This document shows, piece by piece, positions 8,145 to 15,983 of a stretch of 40,535 nt of DNA; the stretch's first letter is position 1; each line of letters starts with the position of its first letter. Both the position numbers and the translations under genes were made by a program. The DNA is from Pokkaliibacter plantistimulans (GTDB lineage: Bacteria > Pseudomonadota > Gammaproteobacteria > Pseudomonadales > Balneatricaceae). The notes under the pieces were generated by a model, which worked only from the letters and a program-made list of their open reading frames with translations, was not told where the DNA came from and made no database searches. Where the stretch lies: NCBI RefSeq assembly GCF_003194385.1, contig NZ_LAPT01000097.1:1-40535 (forward strand), in the 5' to 3' direction.

Positions 8145-9851
8145 GTGAAGACTACAAAGCCATTTACACTGACATTGCTTGCTACATCTGTGTTGATGAT
8201 GGCGAGTGCAAGCCAGGCAAAAACGTTACAAGAAGTCATTAAGGAAAATATCTACACCAGTCCCTATGTGGAGCAGGCCAAGTATCAGCAACGTTCTGAT
8301 GCTTCGGCAATTGATGAGGCGCGTGCTGGCTATTTTCCTAAGGTCGATGTGAGTTTTGGCTCTGGACGTGAGCACACCTATTACACCAATGGTGTGAAGG
8401 TTGATAAAACCCTTAACCGTCGTGAGGGTGCATTAACCGTTACACAAATGCTGTTTGACGGCTTTCAGACCCGCTCGGAAGTAGCGCGTGAAACGGCAGC
8501 AGCGGATGCGTCAGCCTGGAAGCTGTCAAGTGAGACTGATCGTGTGGCCTTGGAGATCGCCCGGGCTTACCTGAATGTCTATCGCCGGACACAGTTGATG
8601 CGCCTGGCTGAAGAGAACCTCGCCAAGCACCAGAATATCTATGAGCAAATTCGCCAGCGCAGCCAGTCCGGGGTTGCCTCGCAGGCAGAACTGGCGCAGG
8701 CCGAGAGCCGTTTGTCATTGGCTCAGGCCAACACGGTCTCTGCACGTAATAACCTGAGCGATGTCAAAGCGACCTATCAGCAGATCGTTGGCCAGCCTTC
8801 GGATGACGATGTGATCTTCCCAGACTTTGATAACGCATGGCTACCTCCAAGTGTTGATGATGCGGTAACTCGTGCCATTGATAACAACTACGTCCTGAAA
8901 TCGGCCACATCGGATATCGATGAAGCCCAGGCACAGATCAAGTCACGCGAGAGTGCCTATCTGCCACGAGTGACTGTTGAGCTGGGACGCACCTGGAACA
9001 ACAACATTGATGGTATCGAAGGTAAAGACTCTGATTATCAGGCGATGCTGAAAGTTAACTACAACCTGTTCAATGGGGGGGCTGATAAGGCTCGTCATAT
9101 GGAGAGCGTTGAACAACTGGGTAAGGCCAAGGCGATTCGTGATCAGACCTATCGTGAAGTGGTAGAAAGCATGCAGCTTTCCTGGTCTGCTTATGAATGG
9201 CTGTCACAGCAGGTTCCTCATTATCAGGACCAGGTAAAAGCTGCCGATCAGACACGTGAGCTTTACAAGCAGCAGTTCAATCTGGGGCAGCGTTCCTTGC
9301 TGGACCTGCTTGATTCTGAAAACGAGCTGTTTGAAGCGCGTAACTCACTGGTGAATGCTCAGTCTGACATGCGTCTGGCGCAATATCGTATTCTTGCCGC
9401 ATCCAGCTCACTGATGACCAGTGTGGAGAGCCCTGATGCAGCGCCACAACAGGCCGCCACTGAAACAGCTCAGCCTGAGGACTCAGTGCAGGGCAGTGTT
9501 GATCACAGTATGGATCAGGGTGATCAGGCGGTGCTGGCCTCTGTAGAAGGATGGCGGCAGGCTTGGCAATCCAAGGATGTAGATGCCTACCTGTCTCACT
9601 ACGCCAGTAACTTTGCTCCTGAGAAAGGCAGTTATGCCGCATGGGAGAAAGATCGACGCTCTAAGCTGGCCTATCCACAGTGGATAGAACTGACGATTGG
9701 TGAGCCTCAGGTCTCTATGGTGGATGGTAAGGCGATCGTTCGTTTTGATCAGCACTATAAGGCCAATCACTTCGAAGATAACGTGGTGAAAGAGCTGACC
9801 ATGGAACAGGAAAATGGTGAGTGGAAGATTGTAGAGGAACGTAGCATCTAA
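8145..9851 (+). CDS. TolC/LapE-like outer-membrane channel with C-terminal NTF2-like domain
   Basis: The 568-residue protein is the probable outer-membrane exit duct of the type I system. GTG 8145 is chosen because GGGGAGG (8129-8135) is well placed and translation then opens with a normal signal peptide (MKTTKPFTLTLLATSVLMMASASQA, processed near residue 25). A longer start at ATG 8127 would place the Shine-Dalgarno inside the gene. Residues about 26-430 are a typical TolC repeat pair with coiled-coil helices and the LFNGG motif. After a Gln/Ala/Glu-rich linker, residues about 460-568 form an extra alpha+beta domain (VEGWRQAWQSKDVDAYLSHYA start, GEWKIVEERS end) that resembles SnoaL/NTF2-like or Cds6 C-terminal domains. 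TolC C-termini are periplasmic, so this domain should lie in the periplasm. Its function is unknown. A strong terminator follows. Confidence 0.88.
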   Translation: MKTTKPFTLTLLATSVLMMASASQAKTLQEVIKENIYTSPYVEQAKYQQRSDASAIDEARAGYFPKVDVSFGSGREHTYYTNGVKVDKTLNRREGALTVTQMLFDGFQTRSEVARETAAADASAWKLSSETDRVALEIARAYLNVYRRTQLMRLAEENLAKHQNIYEQIRQRSQSGVASQAELAQAESRLSLAQANTVSARNNLSDVKATYQQIVGQPSDDDVIFPDFDNAWLPPSVDDAVTRAIDNNYVLKSATSDIDEAQAQIKSRESAYLPRVTVELGRTWNNNIDGIEGKDSDYQAMLKVNYNLFNGGADKARHMESVEQLGKAKAIRDQTYREVVESMQLSWSAYEWLSQQVPHYQDQVKAADQTRELYKQQFNLGQRSLLDLLDSENELFEARNSLVNAQSDMRLAQYRILAASSSLMTSVESPDAAPQQAATETAQPEDSVQGSVDHSMDQGDQAVLASVEGWRQAWQSKDVDAYLSHYASNFAPEKGSYAAWEKDRRSKLAYPQWIELTIGEPQVSMVDGKAIVRFDQHYKANHFEDNVVKELTMEQENGEWKIVEERSI

Positions 9852-9877
9852 TCTCTGCTGCATCGGAATATAGTGTT

Positions 9878-9905
9878 AAAAATGGCGCTTCGGCGTCATT
9901 TTTAT
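9878..9905 (+). terminator. Rho-independent terminator after the secretion operon
   Basis: A stem of about 10 bp (AAAATGGCGC / GCGTCATTTT, one G-T pair) capped by a TTCG tetraloop is followed by a T-rich stretch. The A-tract on the 5' side could also make it work for the opposing gene at 9943. Confidence 0.85.
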
Positions 9906-9942
9906 TTTCTGCTATGCACCAGGGATCAATTATTGGAGAGGG

Positions 9943-10452
9943 CTACGCAATACGGTTGTGACCTTGAGGCGTCTTGAGAGCCAGCTCTTCTTTCTGGTTG
10001 GTGCCGTCACCGAAATAGCGTTGCAGGTTGTATACCTGCAGGCGTAGTTCTGCCTGTTTGATGAGCAGTCTGGGGCTATCCCATTGTGCCAGCAGGAGCT
10101 CAAGTGTCAGAGGGAGCAGCGACAGGCAGCGCTGGCGAAAGTCAGAAGGTCTGCCATAGTCGATAATGGCATCAATAAGGCCGTCATGGACCTGAAGCAA
10201 GTAGTCTTCCTGTCCTTGTTCGTCCCGAGTGAGTCCAAACAGGTGTGCCAGAGTCCGTGTTGCTTCGACATAGGCGTCAGGTACTTCCAGTGCTGATGGA
10301 GTGTAGTTTTTGTCAAAGAACAAGCGTTCCGCAGCATGATGAGCCTGAGTGTAGTGAGTCATCGCCTGGAAATAGTCAGCGGCTATATATGCTTTGCGCC
10401 CTGCTTGAATGTGGTAGAGATAAATACCTTCGTCGGCTTTACTGGCAGACAT
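9943..10452 (-). CDS. Hypothetical helical (TPR-like) protein
   Basis: I do not recognise a named family. The product is 169 residues from ATG 10452, chosen because AAAGGAGAA ends 6 nt before it; the longer GTG start at 10470 would put that ribosome-binding site inside the gene. The sequence looks wholly helical. An early AGRKAYIAADYFQAMTHYTQA segment (about 17-37) resembles a single tetratricopeptide-type helix pair, and a leucine-rich segment (SLLPLTLELLLAQW) follows later. No signal peptide, membrane helix or catalytic motif is visible, so a cytoplasmic protein-binding role is possible. It converges on the secretion operon and is read in the same direction as the AEC transporter gene 156 nt upstream. 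Confidence 0.7.
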   Translation of the reverse strand: MSASKADEGIYLYHIQAGRKAYIAADYFQAMTHYTQAHHAAERLFFDKNYTPSALEVPDAYVEATRTLAHLFGLTRDEQGQEDYLLQVHDGLIDAIIDYGRPSDFRQRCLSLLPLTLELLLAQWDSPRLLIKQAELRLQVYNLQRYFGDGTNQKEELALKTPQGHNRIA

Positions 10453-10608
10453 ATCCTGTTCTCCTTTCACGGCAATGTGCTCCTGATTAAGGACGAATCT
10501 GCAGCCGCAAGAAAAACAAAATAATGAAAATAGTTCTCAATATCAAACTAGCTTCTCGCTACCGCAGAAGCGTGGCAGCGAGGAGGGCGTTGGCCTGTTC
10601 AGCTTAGA

Positions 10609-11481
10609 CTAGATAGCCCACATCAGAGCCAAAGGAATGATCACCAGACTGGCAATATTCCCCAGCATGACGATTGAAGCGACCTTGGCGGGCTCCTGCC
10701 TGAATTGCTCTGCCAGCATGTAGTTCAGTACTGCAGGTGGAAGCGCTGCAAAAACGATCAGATAGGCCCACTGTTCTGCAGGCAGCGGCCATAAAGTTTG
10801 TACGACCCAGGCGAGCAACAGACCGGATGCGGGGCATGCTATTGCTCCCAGCACGCCTACATGCCAATCCTTCAGGTTGATATGGGTCAGCCGGATGCCA
10901 AGGGTGAATAGCATTAGTGGAATGGATATCTGCCCTATCATGTCGAGCGGCGTATAAAGCCATTGAGGCAAGTGTAAGCCACTAAAACTCAATGCCAGGC
11001 CCAGCAGCGTTGCCAGTGTAATGGGCATACGTAACAGTTGCCTGGGTGAGGTTCGGTGATCAAGCATGTAGATGCCCACCGTGAAATGCAGCAGCATCTC
11101 AACGATGAAGAGCACAACTGCCGCTGGCAGAGCCTTGTCTCCGAAAGCGAAAGCCAGCAACGGTATACCCATATTGCCGGTGTTGTTGAACATCATCGGA
11201 GGCAGAAAGGTCTTTAGCGAAACTCCTGGGAGCCTGCACAGCGGCAGCAGTACCAGGCCCGAGCCGAGCACAATTGCAGCTGCCATTATGGCCAGCTGCG
11301 AGTAATCGGTGAGTTGAAAGTTTTTGCCTGCAAGTACGCTGATAAGTAGGGCAGGAACGAAGAGCTCCATATTAATTTGATTCGCAACCCTGACGTCGGG
11401 ACGGCGCAGGCGACCGTAAATGCTGCCAATCAATACAACAGCGACCACCGGGAAGACGGTCAGGAATATCCTTTCTAACAT
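10609..11481 (-). CDS. AEC-family (auxin efflux carrier-like) transporter
   Basis: The 290-residue inner-membrane protein has about ten hydrophobic segments in two five-helix halves. The first half carries the FNNTGNMGIPL motif (about 98-108) typical of bacterial AEC permeases, and the second half carries SIPLMLFTLGIRL (about 187-199). Bacterial members move small carboxylates such as malonate, malate or lactate, but the substrate cannot be read from sequence. It lies 174 nt downstream of the D-lactate dehydrogenase gene on the same strand, so a role in organic-acid transport is attractive but inferred. Its 5' leader contains a 9-bp stem hairpin (11499-11529). Confidence 0.85.
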   Translation of the reverse strand: MLERIFLTVFPVVAVVLIGSIYGRLRRPDVRVANQINMELFVPALLISVLAGKNFQLTDYSQLAIMAAAIVLGSGLVLLPLCRLPGVSLKTFLPPMMFNNTGNMGIPLLAFAFGDKALPAAVVLFIVEMLLHFTVGIYMLDHRTSPRQLLRMPITLATLLGLALSFSGLHLPQWLYTPLDMIGQISIPLMLFTLGIRLTHINLKDWHVGVLGAIACPASGLLLAWVVQTLWPLPAEQWAYLIVFAALPPAVLNYMLAEQFRQEPAKVASIVMLGNIASLVIIPLALMWAI

Positions 11482-11498
11482 TAGCGTTTCACTTCCGG

Positions 11499-11529
11499 AG
11501 AGAGCATGTCAGGTGCCTGAATGCTCTCT
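11499..11529 (-). other. Hairpin in the leader of the AEC transporter gene
   Basis: AGAGAGCAT (11499-11507) and ATGCTCTCT (11521-11529) are a perfect 9-bp inverted repeat, with a smaller CAGG/CCTG repeat in the loop. No T-run follows on the minus strand. The stem ends just before the probable Shine-Dalgarno (GGAAG) of the transporter gene, so it could modulate read-through from dld or translation. Confidence 0.5.
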
Positions 11530-11655
11530 TTGTTCATTGGCGAACGGCTTGCCATCCATGGATGCATCGTTCAATCCAACAACCGAAAAGCAAAGCCATG
11601 AAGGTCTGTGCAACAAATGCAGCAAGCAGACCTGGATTCCTTTCACGCTGTGAGT

Positions 11656-14490
11656 TCAGCCTTCTGTTGTAGCTTGGCTGCAGCGGTCGAGCAAGTAGAC
11701 GATGGACTTGTAATCGACACCACTGTGATGCGAAAGGCCAATTTCGCAAGTCCGGCTGGTAGAGAAGCCTTCCTGACAATTCGCTGGGACTTGTCGTTTC
11801 AACGCGCGCAATGCCGATGCATTCAGCTCTGGCGTGGAGAAGCCTTTGTCACCTGCGAAGCCACAGCAGGTAATGTCATCAGGTATTACCACTTCCGTGG
11901 CGCAGCGCTTCATGATTTTGACCAGACGTTCTGCCAACCCCTGTCGTACCGTGCTGCAGGTAATATGCAGCATGACCGGCTCATCAACAGGAGTAATGCT
12001 CAGGTTATCGAGCACATGGCTGTCAATAAAAGCAACGGGATCATGGAGTTGCAAGCGCACATCCAGCTGTTCGCCGAGGCGCAGGGAGCATGGGCTGGTA
12101 TCGCAGTAGATAGGCCATGCACCATTGTCAGTAGCTTTGAGTAGCGCAGCATTTACCTCTCTACGTTTCTGATCGGCCTGTTCAAATAATCCCTTGCTCT
12201 GGAACGGCATGCCGCAACACAGACTATCCAGCCCTTCTGGATAGATGACTTCAAACCCTGCTTTCTGTAGCAGGCGTTCAGTCATGGCGACCAGAGACTC
12301 TGTTTCCTGACTGCCTTCGGCTGGGCCCATAACGCGTGATGCACAGCTGGGCAGGTAGATTACTCTGGGCTTGTCACTTGTGCTCTGTGTTGAGTAGTGA
12401 TGTTTGGAGGCTGCTGTGGGCATCGCTGGTGTCCAGAAGCCTACACTGTTGTGAGAAAGCTTGCGTACCCCCTGCGTTAATCTGGTCATGGCTGCCGTGC
12501 CCAGTATTTTGTGAGTAGCGTGGGCCGTTGCCAGAGTGAAGCGGGTGGCCGTAGTAATAGCAGCAAAATGATTGGCTATCCATGTACCTCGTGGGGCAAG
12601 ACGCTGGCTTTGCTGTGACCTGATTTGGCGGGTCAGATCGCCGGTATTGATGCCAACCGGGCAGGCGGTAGAGCAAAGTCCGCAGGCGGCACATGTGCCG
12701 GTACCCTGATAATGATAATCCTGTTGTAACGCTTCCAGTCGTTGGGGGTCTTCACCTGAGCGCTGCAAACGTGCGATTTCACGCCAGATGACAATTCGTT
12801 GTCTTGGGGTGAGGGTGAGCGCCCGAGAAGGGCAGGTGGGCTCACAAAAGCCGCATTCGATACAGGTATCCACCAGAGTGTTAGCGGCAGGCAGGGGCTT
12901 GAGGTTTTGCAGGTGAACCTGAGGATCGCGATTCAGCAGGACACCGGGGTTGAGCAGATTGTCTGGGTCAAACAGCTCCTTGATTTCCCACATCAGCTGA
13001 TAACCATCTGCTCCCCATTCCTTTTCAACATAGGGAGCCATATTTCGGCCAGTACCGTGCTCCGCTTTCAGTGAACCGTCGTATTTATCGACGACCAGTC
13101 TGGCGACGTCATCCATCAGGCCTTCATAGCGTTGAATTTCCTCCGTAGTATCAAAGCCCTGAGTGAAGACGAAGTGCAGATTGCCTTCCAGCGCATGGCC
13201 AAAAATGATGGCTTCATGATAGCCCCACTTATCAAACAGCTGATGAAGGTCTCTCACGGCCTCTGCCAGCCGCAGTACAGGAAAAGCGACATCTTCAATG
13301 ATGACAGTGGTGCCCGTTTTTCGTACGGCGCCTACCGCCGGGAACATCCCCTTGCGAATGCCCCAATACTGGCCCGTCACTTTGGGGTCGGTACTAAAAG
13401 AAGGGGGAATAATAGGGGACAAGCCAGCTTGATCCAGTATGGTGGCTACCGCTTGCAACTGGCTTTCAAGTTGTTCTGCGCTGGTGGCGCGGCATTCAAC
13501 CAGCAGCGCTGCTGCATCATCGGGCAGGGTACGCACATAGTCCGGCATACCCGGTTTATCTTGCACAGAGCGCAAGCTTGGGCGGTCCATCATTTCCACT
13601 GCGGCGACGGGAGCAGTCTTCAGTGCGGCGACGGCTTGGCATGTCGTATCCAGTGACGCGAAAAACAGCAGTCCTGAGGCCTTGTGGGCATGCTCCTCGA
13701 CCGTGTGATAGGTGATTTCACTGATAAAACCCAGTGTACCCTCGGAGCCAATCATCAGATGTTGAAGGATGTCGAAGGGGTCTGTGAAGTCAATCAGTGC
13801 GTTCAGGGCATAGCCAGTGGTGTTTTTCAGTCGGTACTTATGGCGGATGCGTTCGGCGAGCATCGTGTTGGCACGAGCCTGATGTCCCAGGCTTTCCAGT
13901 GCGTCCAGCAAACTCCCATGGCTGTGCCTGAACGTGTCACGCGATTCCTGATCGCTGGTGTCCAGCTGCGTTCCATCCGCCAGAATCACCTTCATGCTTT
14001 TCAATGTGTTATAGGAGTTCTGTGCCGTCCCGCAGCACATACCACTGGAGTTGTTCGCGGCTATTCCGCCAATCATGGCCGCGTTGATGGACGCAGGATC
14101 CGGGCCGATCTTGCGTTGAAACGGAGCCAGATATTTGTTGGCCTGTGCACCAATGACACCGGGCTCCAGGCTAATGGCATGTGCCCCATCATGAATATGG
14201 TATCCCTGCCAGTTGCCGGCCAGCTGGATGAGAATCGAGTCTGTGATCGCCTGGCCGGACAGGCTGGTGCCGGCTGTGCGAAAGGTTACGGGAAGGTTGT
14301 GCTGGCGTGCTTTGCGGAGGATGGAAGATATTTGCGCTGAGGTTTTGGGGCGCAGTACCAGCTGTGGAATCAGACGATAAAAGCTGGCGTCTGTTCCATA
14401 CGCAAGTAGGCGCAAGGGATCATCTATGATGCTGTCTGCAGTCAGGATGCCATCCATCTCGCTGGCAAAGGCACGGTACTCAGGTTTCAT
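11656..14490 (-). CDS. dld: FAD/Fe-S D-lactate dehydrogenase (respiratory, LldE/Dld-II type)
   Basis: The 944-residue flavin and iron-sulfur dehydrogenase is expected to oxidise D-lactate to pyruvate and pass electrons to the respiratory chain. The N-terminal FAD-binding PCMH domain carries the TAGTSLSGQ motif (72-80), followed by an FAD-oxidase C domain. A ferredoxin-like segment has two CxxCxxC...CP clusters, starting at C543 (CIECGFCEPTCP) and C600 (CAACGLCSTACP). The C-terminal part holds CCG-type cysteine motifs (LCCGMP and CCGFAGDKG). Length and domain order match the roughly 940-residue enzymes of Pseudomonas lld loci. D-2-hydroxyglutarate dehydrogenase of the YdiJ type has related domains but is longer. 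A promoter and PdhR-box-like operator upstream support the lactate-to-pyruvate reading. Confidence 0.85.
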   Translation of the reverse strand: MKPEYRAFASEMDGILTADSIIDDPLRLLAYGTDASFYRLIPQLVLRPKTSAQISSILRKARQHNLPVTFRTAGTSLSGQAITDSILIQLAGNWQGYHIHDGAHAISLEPGVIGAQANKYLAPFQRKIGPDPASINAAMIGGIAANNSSGMCCGTAQNSYNTLKSMKVILADGTQLDTSDQESRDTFRHSHGSLLDALESLGHQARANTMLAERIRHKYRLKNTTGYALNALIDFTDPFDILQHLMIGSEGTLGFISEITYHTVEEHAHKASGLLFFASLDTTCQAVAALKTAPVAAVEMMDRPSLRSVQDKPGMPDYVRTLPDDAAALLVECRATSAEQLESQLQAVATILDQAGLSPIIPPSFSTDPKVTGQYWGIRKGMFPAVGAVRKTGTTVIIEDVAFPVLRLAEAVRDLHQLFDKWGYHEAIIFGHALEGNLHFVFTQGFDTTEEIQRYEGLMDDVARLVVDKYDGSLKAEHGTGRNMAPYVEKEWGADGYQLMWEIKELFDPDNLLNPGVLLNRDPQVHLQNLKPLPAANTLVDTCIECGFCEPTCPSRALTLTPRQRIVIWREIARLQRSGEDPQRLEALQQDYHYQGTGTCAACGLCSTACPVGINTGDLTRQIRSQQSQRLAPRGTWIANHFAAITTATRFTLATAHATHKILGTAAMTRLTQGVRKLSHNSVGFWTPAMPTAASKHHYSTQSTSDKPRVIYLPSCASRVMGPAEGSQETESLVAMTERLLQKAGFEVIYPEGLDSLCCGMPFQSKGLFEQADQKRREVNAALLKATDNGAWPIYCDTSPCSLRLGEQLDVRLQLHDPVAFIDSHVLDNLSITPVDEPVMLHITCSTVRQGLAERLVKIMKRCATEVVIPDDITCCGFAGDKGFSTPELNASALRALKRQVPANCQEGFSTSRTCEIGLSHHSGVDYKSIVYLLDRCSQATTEG

Positions 14491-14564
14491 GGCTAATCAC
14501 TTTATTTGTTGTTAGCAACCTCTCCCACGGAGAATGCGGAGAGCAGGCAATGCAGGATGGCTTT

Positions 14565-14579
14565 ATTGGTATTACCAAT
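14565..14579 (-). promoter_or_regulatory. PdhR box (operator) in the dld leader
   Basis: ATTGGT-ATT-ACCAAT is a perfect 6-bp inverted repeat with a 3-nt centre and matches the E. coli PdhR consensus ATTGGTnnnACCAAT. It lies about 14-28 nt downstream of the predicted dld transcription start, the same relative placement as the autoregulatory PdhR box of E. coli pdhR. Repression that is relieved by pyruvate is the expected effect. Confidence 0.8.
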
Positions 14580-14599
14580 TAACCATTGTGAATGCTGGA

Positions 14600-14629
14600 A
14601 GCATAGGTGCTTCAGATGATTCCTGTCAA
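14600..14629 (-). promoter_or_regulatory. Candidate sigma-70 promoter of dld
   Basis: Read on the minus strand, TTGACA (14629-14624) and TATGCT (14605-14600) are separated by 18 nt. This gives a start near 14593, upstream of the PdhR box and about 100 nt before the dld start codon. Confidence 0.6.
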
Positions 14630-14648
14630 TTTAGCCGATGGCATTAGC

Positions 14649-14677
14649 TTACACGTGGACGTGAGTGAGTGTCTAAA
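14649..14677 (+). promoter_or_regulatory. Candidate sigma-70 promoter of pdhR
   Basis: TTACAC (14649-14654) and TCTAAA (14672-14677) are spaced by 17 nt. The predicted start near 14684 would put the adjacent PdhR-like box at about +16 to +30. Both hexamers are moderate matches. TATGCT at 14721 is an alternative -10. Confidence 0.4.
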
Positions 14678-14699
14678 GCATGAAGATTTCAAAGGGTGT

Positions 14700-14714
14700 A
14701 TTGGTAAGACCTTT
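14700..14714 (+). promoter_or_regulatory. PdhR-like operator upstream of pdhR
   Basis: ATTGGT-AAG-ACCTTT keeps the complete left half and the ACC of the right half of the PdhR consensus ATTGGTnnnACCAAT, and the AAG centre matches the consensus I recall for E. coli. It lies 170 nt upstream of pdhR and would serve autoregulation. The rest of the 14491-14883 gap holds no supported gene. Confidence 0.65.
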
Positions 14715-14883
14715 TTGTTGTATGCTCTTTCGTTACTCTGACCGCTCAATGTTGCTGATGAGCGCCATGAGTATGATGAGTTTCCAAAGGCCAACAGTGC
14801 TGGACTTTTATGGTCCTGAAGCTGTACGAATGCTTTTTAGTATCAATACTTATCCCCAATAACAAGGCGAGTCGGCGCAAGTC

Positions 14884-15642
14884 ATGGCTTACGAACGTGT
14901 AAAACAACCCAAACTCTCTGATGTGATCATGACTCAGCTGGAGTCAATGATTCTTGAGGGAACTCTCAAGCCAGGTCAGAAGTTGCCACCCGAGCGGGAA
15001 CTTGCCAAACAGTTTGAAGTATCCCGGCCTTCTCTTCGTGAAGCTGTGCAAAAGCTGGTGGCTAAAGGCCTTTTGTTCAGTCGGCAAGGCGGGGGGACTT
15101 ACGTTGCCGAAGCTGTTGGAGAGTCATTCTCTGATCCACTGATTGAGTTGTTCGCCGCTCATCCTGAAGCTCAGTACGATCTGCTGGAGTTCCGTCATGC
15201 GCTGGAAGGCGTGTCTGCATACTACGCAGCCATCCGCAGTACAGAAGCTGATCGTGAAAACTTGAGACGGAAATACGAATGGTTGCAGCAGTGTCATGAG
15301 CGGAAGGAGTTTGAGCGAGAGGTAGCAGCGGATGTGGATTTCCATCTCGCTATCGCTGAGGCTGCTCACAACATGGTGCTTTTACACACTATGAGGTCGC
15401 TCTTCTCACTGCTGCAGAAGAATATTTTTGGCAACTTGAGCCAGATCTATCCTAAAACTGACTATCGCAAACAGATTCACAATCAGCATGCGATATTACT
15501 GGACGCCATCTGCAGAGGTAATCCAGAGGAGGCCAGGCGTGCAGCGCATACTCATCTGGCCTACGTTGAGGAGGTATTGCTGGAGTTCGGTAAGGAAAAA
15601 ACGCGTTTGCTCAGAGCAATGCGACGTTCTGAATTGTCATGA
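14884..15642 (+). CDS. pdhR: PdhR, pyruvate-responsive GntR/FadR-family repressor
   Basis: The 252-residue regulator is very close to E. coli PdhR along its length. The N-terminus (MAYERVKQPKLSDVI) and winged-helix recognition region (PPERELAKQFEVSRPSLREAV, about 37-57) are nearly identical. The FadR-type all-helical ligand domain has SQYDLLE-like, RHALEG and EAAHN segments; in the family this domain binds pyruvate, which releases DNA. It lies 341 nt upstream of aceE-aceF on the same strand, as in E. coli, and is divergent from dld. Operator-like sites in the shared upstream region point to autoregulation and control of dld. A lactate regulator (LldR) is the main alternative, but the protein motifs and neighbouring aceEF favour PdhR. 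Confidence 0.92.
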   Translation: MAYERVKQPKLSDVIMTQLESMILEGTLKPGQKLPPERELAKQFEVSRPSLREAVQKLVAKGLLFSRQGGGTYVAEAVGESFSDPLIELFAAHPEAQYDLLEFRHALEGVSAYYAAIRSTEADRENLRRKYEWLQQCHERKEFEREVAADVDFHLAIAEAAHNMVLLHTMRSLFSLLQKNIFGNLSQIYPKTDYRKQIHNQHAILLDAICRGNPEEARRAAHTHLAYVEEVLLEFGKEKTRLLRAMRRSELS

Positions 15643-15799
15643 TCTGGGTTGCGTGATGTTTGCCGGAACGAGCTGTAGCTTTCTGTCCGGGCCAAACAGA
15701 TGTTTTATTACACCTATCGCTCCTGATCGACTGGAGCAGGGGTCGAACAGCAGTGTCGCTGAGTTTTGTAGTCGCTGAAGGTGAGTGGCGGTTTTTCCT

Positions 15800-15818
15800 C
15801 TGACGTGGATCACGTCAG
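15800..15818 (+). promoter_or_regulatory. Palindrome upstream of aceE, unknown regulator
   Basis: CTGACGTG (15800-15807) and CACGTCAG (15811-15818) form a perfect 8-bp inverted repeat around GAT. Its size suits a dimeric transcription factor. It does not fit PdhR, CRP or FNR consensus. No T-run follows, so a terminator for pdhR is unlikely. Confidence 0.5.
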
Positions 15819-15861
15819 TAGCGTTCACCTCACTGTAACTCAGTAGATTTATGTTGTGTGC

Positions 15862-15882
15862 TTTTGTAGTATTACTACAAAA
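15862..15882 (+). promoter_or_regulatory. FadR-family-type operator upstream of aceE
   Basis: TTTTGTAGTA and TACTACAAAA are perfect 10-bp arms around a single T. The core TAGTATTACTA fits the general FadR-subfamily pattern TNGTNNNACNA but not the PdhR half-site GGT/ACC. It lies about 100-120 nt before aceE and may be a divergent PdhR site or a site for another FadR-type regulator. Confidence 0.55.
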
Positions 15883-15923
15883 ATAATAACAACCAGCCTG
15901 TTGCAATGCACAATGGGATAAGG

Positions 15924-15946
15924 CTTGTGTAGGAAAAATACACAAG
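15924..15946 (+). other. Inverted repeat in the aceE leader
   Basis: CTTGTGTA (15924-15931) and TACACAAG (15939-15946) are a perfect 8-bp inverted repeat with a 7-nt loop, 37 nt before the aceE start codon. It could be an mRNA hairpin or an operator. No T-run follows. Confidence 0.45.
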
Positions 15947-15983
15947 TGCGGGTACAAAAAGAATTCAATATGGGGAATTCACA

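Noticed and set aside
14680-14862. 60-aa plus-strand ORF between dld and pdhR
   Set aside because: It overlaps the pdhR operator and leader, has no ribosome-binding site and looks like no known protein.
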